A DNA stretch of 64,000 bases, from positions 1 to 64,000 of the forward strand of contig NZ_LSJY01000001.1 in assembly GCF_001556865.1 (NCBI RefSeq), read 5' to 3'. Shown here piece by piece: positions 44,476 through 52,136 of the stretch (within the stretch, counting starts at the first letter, position 1; each line of letters begins with the position of its first letter). This DNA comes from Sphingobium sp. CCH11-B1 (GTDB taxonomy: Bacteria > Pseudomonadota > Alphaproteobacteria > Sphingomonadales > Sphingomonadaceae). The notes under the pieces are model-generated. The model did no database searches and had not been told where the DNA came from. It saw only the letters and a list, made by a program, of their open reading frames with translations. A program made the translations under genes and the position numbers.

Positions 44476-45840
44476 TCAGACGGCCGCCAGCCGCTGCCCC
44501 CCGTCCGCGTCCAGTGCGCCATCGCGACGCGCCTTGCGGCCATAGACGGCCTCGAACAGCGGGGTCGCCATCACCGTCGTGATGATCGCCATCAGCACCA
44601 GCATCGAAAAGAGCGTCGGGCCGATAATGCCCTTCTGCAGGCCGATGTTGATGATGATGAGTTCCATCAGCCCGCGCGAATTCATGAGAGCGCCGATGCC
44701 GAGCGCGGTGCGGTTATCTTCCCCGGTCAGTCGCGCCGCGGCATAGCAGGCGCCGAATTTCGCCAGGATCGACACGAGCAGCACGACCAGCGCGATCAGC
44801 AGCAGGCTGACCGAATTGACCATGTCCATCCGCGTATTGAGTCCCGAATAGGTAAAGAACATCGGCAGCAACAGGACGACCGCGATCGGCTCCACCTTCT
44901 GCTTCAATTCCTCGACGAACCGCCCGCGCGGCATGCACACGCCCATCAGGAAGCCGCCGAATATGGCATGGATGCCGATCGCATCCATCAGGAACGCCGA
45001 CAGGCAGAACAGCATCATCGTGATGGCCAGCACCTGCATGCTCATTTCGCCCTTGCGTTCGACCGCCTCCCCCAGCGGCGCGAGCAGCCGGCGGCCGAAC
45101 AGCAGCATGAAGCCCCCGTAAAGAACAGCGCCGCCGATCGCGATCACGGCCACGCCCGCACCCGCCCCGAAGGTCGCCAGAACGATCGCCAGCACGCACC
45201 AGGACGTCGCATCGTCGAATGCGCCTGCCGTCAGCGCCAGCGTGCCGAGCGACGAGTTGGCCAGGCCGTTTTCATTGATGATGCGCGCCAGCATGGGAAA
45301 GGCGGTCAGCGCGATGCATGCGCCAAGGAACAAGGTCGCGTTCGCCTGGCTGATCCCAGGGGTGAACAGGCCAGCCACGCCCATCAGGACCGGCGCCAGC
45401 GGAATCGCCAGCAGAAACGGGGCAAGGATGCCCGCCGCCGACACCGCCGCCGCACTTTTGGCTTTCGATTTGAAATGGTCCAGCCGCAAGGTGAGCCCTA
45501 CCATGAACATGTAGAGGCCCACACCCAGTTGCGCCCCGACATACAGCACGTTGCGCGTGTCCTTGGGAAAGATCGCGTCCTGAACGCCGGGAAGAAACAG
45601 CCCCAACAGGGATGGGCCGAGCAGCACGCCGGCAATCATCTCGCCCACCACTTGCGGCTGTTTGAGATAGCGGCGGGCCAGCCAGCCGACGGCGCGGCAG
45701 GTCAGGATGATGACCGTCAGCTGCAGGAAGAAATGAATGCTGAAATCGGACGGAGCATAGCTGTTCACGCTGTTCGCCGCAGGACCGTGTGGGTTGAGCA
45801 CGTCCGTCAACGCCAGCCATGCCTGTTGCAGCAAGTTCAT
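44476..45840 (-). CDS. CPA2-family cation:proton antiporter
   Basis: A 454-residue inner-membrane exchanger with about 12 hydrophobic spans. Landmarks are QPQVVGEMIAGVLLGPSLLG, ALTAFPMLARIINE and TAGAFDDATSW, in which the Asp pair is the usual ion-binding site, plus LMNSRGLMELIIINIG. There is no C-terminal TrkA-N domain, so it is closer to the NapA/short KefB type. It probably exchanges Na+ or K+ for H+. It is convergent with the halogenase gene (4 bp apart). Confidence 0.92.
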   Translation of the reverse strand: MNLLQQAWLALTDVLNPHGPAANSVNSYAPSDFSIHFFLQLTVIILTCRAVGWLARRYLKQPQVVGEMIAGVLLGPSLLGLFLPGVQDAIFPKDTRNVLYVGAQLGVGLYMFMVGLTLRLDHFKSKAKSAAAVSAAGILAPFLLAIPLAPVLMGVAGLFTPGISQANATLFLGACIALTAFPMLARIINENGLANSSLGTLALTAGAFDDATSWCVLAIVLATFGAGAGVAVIAIGGAVLYGGFMLLFGRRLLAPLGEAVERKGEMSMQVLAITMMLFCLSAFLMDAIGIHAIFGGFLMGVCMPRGRFVEELKQKVEPIAVVLLLPMFFTYSGLNTRMDMVNSVSLLLIALVVLLVSILAKFGACYAAARLTGEDNRTALGIGALMNSRGLMELIIINIGLQKGIIGPTLFSMLVLMAIITTVMATPLFEAVYGRKARRDGALDADGGQRLAAV

Positions 45841-46045
45841 TCCATCCCCCTGTCTTTATCCTTGTCGTGCCCGGCTGCGGCATCTTTCGGGAGGAAGAGG
45901 AGCGCAGCAGCGGCGGGCGACGCAACCTTTAAATCCGCTCGCCCGCGCGATTTCCTCCCCGCGCGACGCATCTGTTGCGCCGAGCCCACAATGTAGTAAT
46001 GTAGGCACAAGATAGCGCAATCATTTTACCTGATGGACAGCCACG

Positions 46046-46270
46046 ATGAAGGTCATGACCAGCCGGGAATTCAATCAGGATGTCAGTGCTGCGAAGCGAA
46101 TCGCGCGCAGCGAACCGCTGTTCGTCACTGATCGTGGGCGGCCAACCCATGTGTTGATGAGCGTCGCGATGTTCCGGCAATTGACAGGGGAGCAGGAGAG
46201 CATCGTCGATCTGCTCGCGGCTCCGGCCGGCGCGCCCGACATCAATCCCGACGCGGCGCGGCGCTGGTAA
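46046..46270 (+). CDS. Phd/YefM-type antitoxin
   Basis: A 74-residue antitoxin with the Phd/YefM DNA-binding start MKVMTSREFNQDVSAAKRIA, then PLFVTDRGRPTHVLMSVAMFRQL and a disordered C terminus that should bind the toxin. Its stop overlaps the toxin start (TAATG). It probably autoregulates the operon. It lies just outside the left end of the mobile element. Confidence 0.9.
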   Translation: MKVMTSREFNQDVSAAKRIARSEPLFVTDRGRPTHVLMSVAMFRQLTGEQESIVDLLAAPAGAPDINPDAARRW

Positions 46271-46767
46271 TGTTCCTGCTCGACACGTCAATCCTGTTGG
46301 ACCTGTATGGATCGCGGTCCCGCGGGGGCGAGGCCGGCGCCGCCGCCTGGGCGGCGCGGACGTCCCGCGACAGGCTCTTCATTTCCGCGCTGACCATCGC
46401 GGAATTGGAAGGCATGCATGCCCGCGCCGCGCGCAAGGGCCAAGGCGTGGCCACGGCGCTGCGCCAGTGGATCGACACGCAGGTCCTGCCCGTGTTCGAC
46501 GGGCATGTCCTGGCCATCGATGCCGCCGTCGCCGGCAAGCGCGGCGAGATCATGATCGAGGGGGAGCGCGACGCCCTGATCGCGGCAACCGCGCTTGTGC
46601 ATGGACTGACGCTGGTGACGTTCGACAAGCCCGCCTTCAAACGCGCGCGGGTAAGGTCGATCGACCCGCGCAGCGACGATGGCGAAGAGGCGATCGAAGC
46701 ACCGGACTGGCGCATGGCGAGCCGCCGCAAGCCGCAATGGCTGCGCGGGTTGTTCATCCGGGGCTGA
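46270..46767 (+). CDS. VapC-type PIN-domain toxin
   Basis: A predicted Mg-dependent RNase toxin of 165 residues. PIN acidic residues are visible: Asp5 in MFLLDTSILLDL, Glu in ALTIAELEGM, Asp in GERDALIAATA and Asp in VTFDKPAF. The C-terminal about 30 residues (RRKPQWLRGLFIRG) extend beyond a typical PIN domain. It is coupled to the Phd-type antitoxin by a 1-bp overlap. The stop is 65 bp before the left attachment repeat. Confidence 0.9.
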   Translation: MFLLDTSILLDLYGSRSRGGEAGAAAWAARTSRDRLFISALTIAELEGMHARAARKGQGVATALRQWIDTQVLPVFDGHVLAIDAAVAGKRGEIMIEGERDALIAATALVHGLTLVTFDKPAFKRARVRSIDPRSDDGEEAIEAPDWRMASRRKPQWLRGLFIRG

Positions 46768-46832
46768 AAAGACTGGCTTTTGCCGCGTCGCTCACCGGCT
46801 TGGCGGGAGCGATGCAATGGACCATCGGCAGA

Positions 46833-46846
46833 TGGTGACCCCTACG
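46833..46846. repeat. Left attachment repeat of the integrated element
   Basis: TGGTGACCCCTACG duplicates the 3' end of the tRNA-Glu gene at 59273-59286 (minus strand, including CCA). It marks the displaced copy left by tRNA-targeted integration. The integrase gene starts about 200 bp inside it. Confidence 0.85.
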
Positions 46847-46962
46847 AGTGTAGAACTTTTGTGTCAAGCAAGCTCAGGGTGTCCCTAACTACACTGTAAA
46901 ATCAGTGATTTATGTTGTAATGTGTTCGCGGTCGGTCGCCCTGATTTGCCTGAATTTGGCTC

Positions 46963-46983
46963 AAAATGTGGGAACGATTGTGG
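46963..46983. repeat. Left copy of a 21-bp subterminal repeat
   Basis: Begins AAAATGTGGGAACG. An identical 21-bp copy lies at 59193-59213 near the other end. The core TGTGGGA(A/C)CG recurs at about 46979 and 47003. These are probably integrase arm-binding sites. Confidence 0.6.
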
Positions 46984-47043
46984 GACCGTTTGCCGCGCGA
47001 AAGTGTGGGAACGCCCGCAATGCCCAAACAGGGAACCGAACCG

Positions 47044-48252
47044 ATGGCACTGACAGCATTGAAGGTGAAGAACGCGAAGCCCGGTCGCCATGTCGATGGC
47101 CGGGGGCTTTGCCTGCTGGTGAAACCGAGCGGTGCGCGGACGTGGGTTCTGCGGATGCAGAAGGATGGCAGGCGGCGCGACTATGGCTTGGGATCGGCGC
47201 TGGACGTATCGCTTGCCGAAGCGCGCGACGCGGCGGCGGCGCTGCGTCGTCAGGTCCGCGAGGGAGCCGATCCGGTCGCGGAGCGGCGCAAGGCGCGCAA
47301 GGTGGTGCCGAGCTTCGAGACGGCGGCGCGTGATTGCTACGAGGCGTTGAAAGAGGGCTGGAAGAACCGGCGTCATGCCAACTGGATTTCCAGCCTTGAG
47401 AACCATGTCTTTCCGATGGTCGGAACCCGGCCGGTGGATCAGGTGGACAGCGCGGCGGTGGTCGAGGTGCTGTCGCCCATCTGGCTTGAGATACCCGACA
47501 CGGCGCGACGCATATTGCAACGCATCGGCGCGGTGCTGGACTTCGCCCATATCAAGGGATGGCTTCCCGGCGAGGTATCGTTGCGCTCCGTCCGCAAGGG
47601 GCTTCCCCGTCAGGTGGACAAGGGCGGCCATCTGGAAGCGATGCCCTATGCCGATGTTCCGGCGCTCATAGCGAAGCTGGCGGCGGCCTCGCCCACGACC
47701 GGGCGCGACGCGCTGCGCTTCACCATTTACAATGCCGTGCGCTCCAACGAGACGCGCTTTGCCGTGTGGACAGAGTTCGACTTGGACAAGGCTATCTGGA
47801 CCATTCCGGGCGAGCGCATGAAGGCGGGCGAAACCCATGTCGTGCCGTTGTCCGCGCCCGCCGTGGCGCTGCTCCGCAAACGGTGGAAGGAGCGGAGCAG
47901 CGGCACCGGGCTTGTGTTCAGCAATGACGGGGAAAAGGCCATAAGCGACATGACCATGACCAAGCTGCTACGGGATGACGGCATTAAGGGCGTGACCGTC
48001 CACGGCTTCCGGTCGGCCTTTACCGACTGGTCATCGGAACGGACGCGCTTCCCCAAAGAGGTTGCCGACAAGGCGTTGGCGCACAAGCTACCCAATAAGG
48101 TCGAGGCCGCCTATCGGCGCACCGACTTTTTCGAGAAGCGGCGCAGCCTGATGGCGCGTTGGGCCGAGTATCTGGACAGGGTGCCCGCGAAGGAAAGCAG
48201 GGACGCCGCCGCCACGGCGTCCGAGCCTATGCCGCTCCGCGCTGCCGCCTGA
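47044..48252 (+). CDS. int: Tyrosine recombinase (DUF4102-type integrase)
   Basis: It integrates and excises the element at tRNA-Glu. The 402-residue product begins MALTALKVKNAKPGRHVDGRGLCLLV, the DUF4102 arm-binding domain. The SAM-like core-binding region follows (about 100-185), then the catalytic domain with Arg in AVRSNETRF, HGFR, LAHK and the nucleophile Tyr in EAAYRRTDFF. The start at 47044 matches family N termini. An in-frame ATG at 46966 would add 26 residues encoded by the repeat region and is less likely. It is oriented into the element. Confidence 0.93.
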   Translation: MALTALKVKNAKPGRHVDGRGLCLLVKPSGARTWVLRMQKDGRRRDYGLGSALDVSLAEARDAAAALRRQVREGADPVAERRKARKVVPSFETAARDCYEALKEGWKNRRHANWISSLENHVFPMVGTRPVDQVDSAAVVEVLSPIWLEIPDTARRILQRIGAVLDFAHIKGWLPGEVSLRSVRKGLPRQVDKGGHLEAMPYADVPALIAKLAAASPTTGRDALRFTIYNAVRSNETRFAVWTEFDLDKAIWTIPGERMKAGETHVVPLSAPAVALLRKRWKERSSGTGLVFSNDGEKAISDMTMTKLLRDDGIKGVTVHGFRSAFTDWSSERTRFPKEVADKALAHKLPNKVEAAYRRTDFFEKRRSLMARWAEYLDRVPAKESRDAAATASEPMPLRAAA

Positions 48253-48421
48253 TGAGGTCATGCAGGCTGGCGGTGGTGATGCGGGTGGACTTGCCGAGCT
48301 TCACCGTCTCGACTTCACCGGCCGCGATCAACTCATAGAGCTTGGTCCGGCCGACACCGATCATGCGGGCCGCGTCATTGACGCGGACGCAGATCGGATC
48401 AGGAGGAGGGGGCGCGGTCAT
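48227..48421 (-). CDS. Excisionase-type helix-turn-helix protein
   Basis: A 64-residue MerR-like winged-helix protein: CVRVNDAARMIGVGRTKLYELIAAGEVETVKLGKSTRI, the excisionase/HTH_17 pattern. It is probably a directionality factor or regulator of the element. The start at 48421 has GGAAGG 7 bp upstream. Its 3' end overlaps the convergent integrase end by 26 bp, and its 5' end overlaps the second AlpA-type gene. Confidence 0.82.
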   Translation of the reverse strand: MTAPPPPDPICVRVNDAARMIGVGRTKLYELIAAGEVETVKLGKSTRITTASLHDLIRRQRGAA

Positions 48422-48662
48422 GGGCGACCCTTCCGGCTTCATCGGCGCGATAGGCGGCGGGATTGGCGATCCAGCGTTGGACGGCAGATTCATGCCAGCC
48501 AGCGCCGTGGATGCTGATCGACACTTGCCGGGGGAATGTCCCGTCCGCGATCTTGCGGTAGAGGGTGGAGCGGGAAAGGCCGGTGCGGGTCAGCACGGTC
48601 TTGAGACGGATAATCCTTTCATGGTCGGGCATTGAGGTGACTTTCGGTTTTGACGTTGGCAC
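48399..48662 (-). CDS. AlpA-family transcriptional regulator
   Basis: An 87-residue protein with a full AlpA domain: IIRLKTVLTRTGLSRSTLYRKIADGTFPRQVSI, then GWHESAVQRWIANPAAY. AlpA activates excision/integrase functions in cryptic prophage CP4-57. The GTG start at 48662 follows GGGGG; ATG 48632 is an alternative. It overlaps the downstream helix-turn-helix gene by 23 bp, making a two-regulator operon convergent with the integrase. Confidence 0.87.
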   Translation of the reverse strand: MPTSKPKVTSMPDHERIIRLKTVLTRTGLSRSTLYRKIADGTFPRQVSISIHGAGWHESAVQRWIANPAAYRADEAGRVAHDRAPSS

Positions 48663-49157
48663 AATCCCCCTACGAACAGAATTGACGGCCCGGATTCATA
48701 GCGCAAGAGCGCCCCGGCCGAGATATGACGAAGATGTGGCTCACGGTGGTCTAAGTGTAGGAAGCTGTGGGAAACGGCGGCGCACTATGGGAAACGGTGG
48801 CGTATGGCGGTGGACAGCGGCTAATGGCGGTAATTGGCGGCCTATACTTGCACGTTTCTTTAGCGACCGTGACAAATAAGCCACGCCATCACGCGGCTTG
48901 CTGGCAAGACATGCGACCCGATGAACTTGGCGGATTTCCGATTCGCATGACATGGCGGAGCCTTTCTTGAAGGTGGCCCGCCATTGCCACGAACTCATGC
49001 TGTATCGCTTTATCCCGCCACGCAAGAGGGGGAGGCACTACAGTGCCGCTCGCGGCCAACATAGTCTCAAAGGCACAAAATCAGTCGTTTTCGGCAGTCG
49101 TCAGAATTGCATTTTGCACCTCATTGCATTACATCGTCATGCAGAAAGGAAATCAAC
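48663..49157. other. Non-coding region with tandem GGGAAACGG(C/T)GG repeats
   Basis: About 495 bp without a supported gene, between the AlpA-type gene and relB. From about 48750 to 48845 it has iteron-like units: GCTGTGGGAAACGGCGGC (about 48764), CTATGGGAAACGGTGGC (about 48785), then GGCGGTGGACAGCGGC, AATGGCGGTAATTGGCGG. It may be a regulator-binding array or replication origin. The promoter of relB-yafQ should lie at the right side. Confidence 0.5.
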
Positions 49158-49421
49158 ATGGCAGCGAACGCACTTGTCCAGACCCGAATCGACGGAGCCG
49201 TGAAGGCGGAAGCCGCGACCGTGCTGGCGGCGATGGGGCTTACCGTCTCTGATGCCGTGCGCCTCTTGCTCACCCGCGTTGCGCGCGATAAGGCGCTGCC
49301 GTTCGAGCCGCTAGTGCCCAATGCCGAGACGATCGAGGCCATGAAGGAAGCGCGTGAGGGGAAGGGCAAGCGGTTTGCCACGGTGGCCGACCTGATGGCC
49401 GACCTAAATGCGGACGATTGA
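49158..49421 (+). CDS. RelB/DinJ-family antitoxin
   Basis: An 87-residue ribbon-helix-helix antitoxin: ALVQTRIDGAVKAEAATVLAAMGLTVSDAVRLLLTRVARDKALPFEP is the RelB/DinJ signature, followed by a toxin-binding C terminus. AAAGGAAA precedes the start. It overlaps the toxin gene by 14 bp. It may help keep the element in the population. Confidence 0.93.
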   Translation: MAANALVQTRIDGAVKAEAATVLAAMGLTVSDAVRLLLTRVARDKALPFEPLVPNAETIEAMKEAREGKGKRFATVADLMADLNADD

Positions 49422-49689
49422 ACGCTTCGGGCGGTTCAAGCGCGACTACAAGCGGGAGAAGAAGGGGCAGCACGCCAAGACGCTGGACGATGCGTTGATC
49501 CCCGTCATTGAGGCTCTGGCGAATGACGAGCCGCTTGAACCGCGCCACCGCGACCATGCGCTGACCGGCGATTGGCGCGACCATCGCGATTGCCACATCA
49601 AGCCGGACCTCGTGCTGATTTACCGCAAGCCTGACGAGGACACCTTGCAGCTTGTGCGGCTGGGATCACACGCGGAATTGGGATGGTGA
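49408..49689 (+). CDS. YafQ-family mRNA interferase toxin
   Basis: A 93-residue RelE-superfamily toxin. RFKRDYKREKKGQ at the N terminus, HALTGDWRDHRDCHIKPDLVLIYRK and LQLVRLGSHAELGW match YafQ, which cleaves mRNA on the ribosome. The histidines expected for catalysis (HALTG, DCHI, GSHAEL) are present. It is coupled to the RelB/DinJ antitoxin. Confidence 0.93.
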   Translation: MRTIERFGRFKRDYKREKKGQHAKTLDDALIPVIEALANDEPLEPRHRDHALTGDWRDHRDCHIKPDLVLIYRKPDEDTLQLVRLGSHAELGW

Positions 49690-49772
49690 CGCCAGCGTAT
49701 GGCGGTAATCGCCTGTTTGTCGTGAACCTTCTGCGCAGGATGCGGGTTTCTGGATTGAAGGAGTTTGTCGAG

Positions 49773-50021
49773 ATGGCGACAAGATCATCGAAGGCGTGGT
49801 TTGCGGCAAAGCGTTATGGATACGGCTCCGGACTGCCGATCTCATGGGAGGGCTGGGCCGTCCTTGCGGCATTCTTTCTGGTTGTGGTCGTAGCTGCCGC
49901 CGAATTGCCGGGATGGAAGAAGTCGATCGTTGATGCCCCAGCGATTATTGCCCTCATCGCTATCTGCGCCTTGAAAACCGAAGGCGGATGGCGCTGGCGT
50001 TGGGGCGACAGATCATTGTAG
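49773..50021 (+). CDS. Small membrane protein, hypothetical
   Basis: An 82-residue protein with a basic N terminus, two hydrophobic segments (about 28-45 and 55-70) and a Trp/Arg-rich end (GGWRWRWGDRSL). The start at 49773 has GAAGGAG 8-9 bp upstream, the best ribosome site in the frame; earlier in-frame codons lack one. No family recognised. It is element cargo. Confidence 0.6.
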   Translation: MATRSSKAWFAAKRYGYGSGLPISWEGWAVLAAFFLVVVVAAAELPGWKKSIVDAPAIIALIAICALKTEGGWRWRWGDRSL

Positions 50022-50134
50022 TCCAGAGCGATCTTATCCGGTGCTGGCAAAGCCCGAACGCCTAGCATTGGCGTTTGCTGATCGGCGCATTCACCTGCCG
50101 CGAGGCGCCTGTTTGCCGCGCACTCCTGATCTCA

Positions 50135-51091
50135 TCACCCATGAGACTTTATAAACTTTGCGACCGCAGGCACGACATCCGGCGCAAGGGGTAAGCTTGG
50201 ATCAGCGTAAGTCGCAACGTTAGCTGCGCGGTCGTCGGATGCAACAAGCTTAAGCACGTGATTGGTGTTGGGCAGCAATATCATCTGCGCGTCAGGTTTT
50301 GACTTTTTGAGCAACTCGGCATCTTGGATGCCGACCTGAATGTCTTTGCTTCCCTGCAAAATCAGGACCGGACCGCGATAAGAGGCAACCAAGGTTGAGG
50401 GATTTAGCGACATCTCGTTGATTAAGAAGTTCTGGACGTTCGTTCGAAAGAGTCCTCGAAGGGCTGGATTGAATTGGGTCACATCGACATGTCTCCCCGC
50501 TTCGAGTTCTGAGATGGCAGCGTTAGCTTGGTCCAGGATGGGTGCATTCGCTGGATTAGCTTTAAATTGTTCTCGCATGATCGTTCCAATAGGTCGGCCC
50601 GGCGTGGAGACAAGAATTAGACCGCAAACATCCTTTGGTGATTGCCCCGCGCGAAGAGCAACAAGTCCGCCTTCACTATGACCTAACAGCCACACACATT
50701 TAACGCCTGTCTTTTGACGGATCGAATTTACCCAAGTTTGAATATCGGTTGCATAGTCGTCTATCGTCACGGAATTTGGGTCCGGAATGGCGGCAGCACT
50801 TGCGAACATGCCCCGCTTATCGATGCGGACAGTAGAAATTCCCTGTGCAGCAAGACCATCGGCCAGAAGCTTTAGCGAGGCTGCCTTGATCCCCATGGGA
50901 TTATTGCCATCCCGATCAGTCGGGCCGGAACCGGGGATCATCAGAACAACAGGCGCGCCAGAATCTGCGGAAGACAGCATTGTGCCTTTTAGGGGGCCAT
51001 TTGGACCGGCAACATCGACAAAGCTTTCTTTTGGCGAAGGGGCCGCTGCCGTCAAACTGGCGGCAATCAGCAGCGAAATTACAATTCGCAC
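50135..51091 (-). CDS. Exported alpha/beta hydrolase
   Basis: A 318-residue serine hydrolase with a signal peptide (MRIVISLLIAASLTAAA). Landmarks are VLMIPGSGPTDRDGNN (oxyanion region), VRIDKRG, the nucleophile Ser in LLGHSEGGLVAL, Asp in LQGSKDIQVG and His in LPNTNHVLKLV. It is probably a periplasmic esterase or peptidase of the S9/S15-like group. Base composition is visibly less GC-rich than the neighbouring chromosome, consistent with acquired cargo. Confidence 0.87.
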   Translation of the reverse strand: MRIVISLLIAASLTAAAPSPKESFVDVAGPNGPLKGTMLSSADSGAPVVLMIPGSGPTDRDGNNPMGIKAASLKLLADGLAAQGISTVRIDKRGMFASAAAIPDPNSVTIDDYATDIQTWVNSIRQKTGVKCVWLLGHSEGGLVALRAGQSPKDVCGLILVSTPGRPIGTIMREQFKANPANAPILDQANAAISELEAGRHVDVTQFNPALRGLFRTNVQNFLINEMSLNPSTLVASYRGPVLILQGSKDIQVGIQDAELLKKSKPDAQMILLPNTNHVLKLVASDDRAANVATYADPSLPLAPDVVPAVAKFIKSHG

Positions 51092-51422
51092 TATTCCGAT
51101 CCTTCCTCAGATTCCGAGATTGGCTCCCTTAATGTCAGCTTGATGGCTGCGATCAAGCAGAAGCCACTCTCGTCGATTTTTCTGACGTTCAACCTAACGA
51201 AAATCACATGATTCCGCGCATGGCTGGCTCGCCCGGTCCTACTGCACCGTCGCCGCGTTCTGATTGAACGAAAAACGCCGCCGGATTGACCGGATGCACA
51301 ACAACCCCGGTTGCAGGGGTTTCCGTCACCCCTTGGCGCGTAGCTAAGCCGACCGGCCGCGCGCTCCCATATAGCGCCGTAGCGGCCGGTCGGCTTCGCG
51401 GGGCTTGCCCCGCTCTCTCTGG
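51092..51422. other. Non-coding stretch with a large inverted repeat
   Basis: About 330 bp without a gene, downstream of the DUF6118-like gene. A perfect 13-bp inverted repeat GCCGACCGGCCGC / GCGGCCGGTCGGC (51348-51360 with 51382-51394) encloses 21 bases, and a second GC hairpin (GGGGCTTGCCCC) follows. It may be a terminator or a structured site such as a transfer-related element. Confidence 0.5.
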
Positions 51423-52127
51423 TCACGGTTGGCGATATCGCACCCTGATCGTGCATCGCACCGGCTGCTTGGCCTTGACGGCCTGTTGCTCACAAGCGTC
51501 AATGGCTTCGTGGTTATCGCGGCGTAGTTCGGCCGCGTCGGCTATCGACTGCCACGCCTGCGGGCTGTCGGCCTGCATGATCCGGGTTCCCGCCTGCCAT
51601 AGCGTCGGCTCGCGCACGGTGCGTGCGGCGAGGCGTTCGGGCCAATGCCAGTCTGTCGGCGCGATACGCGCGAGAAAACCGGGAAACGCCGCCCATAAAA
51701 GACACCCGGCGACGAAGCCGCCGCCAGCCCATCGCCAGCGTTCTCGCTTCTGCTGGACGATGGTGGTGGCGATGCCGATGGTGGCGCGCAAATCGCGGCG
51801 GGTCTCGGCAAGCTCGCGCTTCAACTCGGCAATCGCGGCCTGATCCTCACGCCGCGCCAGCGCCGCCGCCGCCTCGATCTGCGATTGGAACTCATCCGGC
51901 GTCATTTGCAGCGCGGGCGCGCTCTCGATAGCGATCACCGATTTCGACAGCTTGGCAAGGGTGTTGCTGTAGTCGGGTATCTCTATGTCCGCTTTCTCGG
52001 CGGACACATGCTCGATGGCGCGGCGAAGCAGCGCCAGTTCGCCCTTAAGCTCGGTGAAGGCCCGTGTCGCCGGGTCCATCGGCGGCGGCTCGTAAGGCAA
52101 GGCGTTGGGCCAGCGTTTTTCGTCCAT
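51423..52127 (-). CDS. DUF6118-like protein encoded after the relaxase
   Basis: A 234-residue protein. An N-terminal about 110 residues are rich in Ala/Glu/Leu and probably coiled coil (TELKGELALLRRAIEHVS and AAALARREDQAAIAELKREL). One transmembrane segment follows (about 140-162, WAGGGFVAGCLLWAAFPGFLA), then a C-terminal domain with two cysteines. A protein of this type commonly follows traA in sphingomonad elements; the DUF6118 name is from memory. A strong AGGAGAAC site overlaps the end of traA, implying coupling. It may help dock the relaxase at the membrane. Confidence 0.65.
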   Translation of the reverse strand: MDEKRWPNALPYEPPPMDPATRAFTELKGELALLRRAIEHVSAEKADIEIPDYSNTLAKLSKSVIAIESAPALQMTPDEFQSQIEAAAALARREDQAAIAELKRELAETRRDLRATIGIATTIVQQKRERWRWAGGGFVAGCLLWAAFPGFLARIAPTDWHWPERLAARTVREPTLWQAGTRIMQADSPQAWQSIADAAELRRDNHEAIDACEQQAVKAKQPVRCTIRVRYRQP

Positions 52128-52136
52128 GTCGTTCTC

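Noticed and set aside
46966..47043. Longer integrase start at 46966
   Set aside because: The extra residues are encoded by the repeated end sequence and do not resemble integrase; the family N terminus begins at 47044.
48738..48900. Possible CRISPR array
   Set aside because: Repeats are too short, imperfect and closely spaced, without uniform spacers or cas genes.
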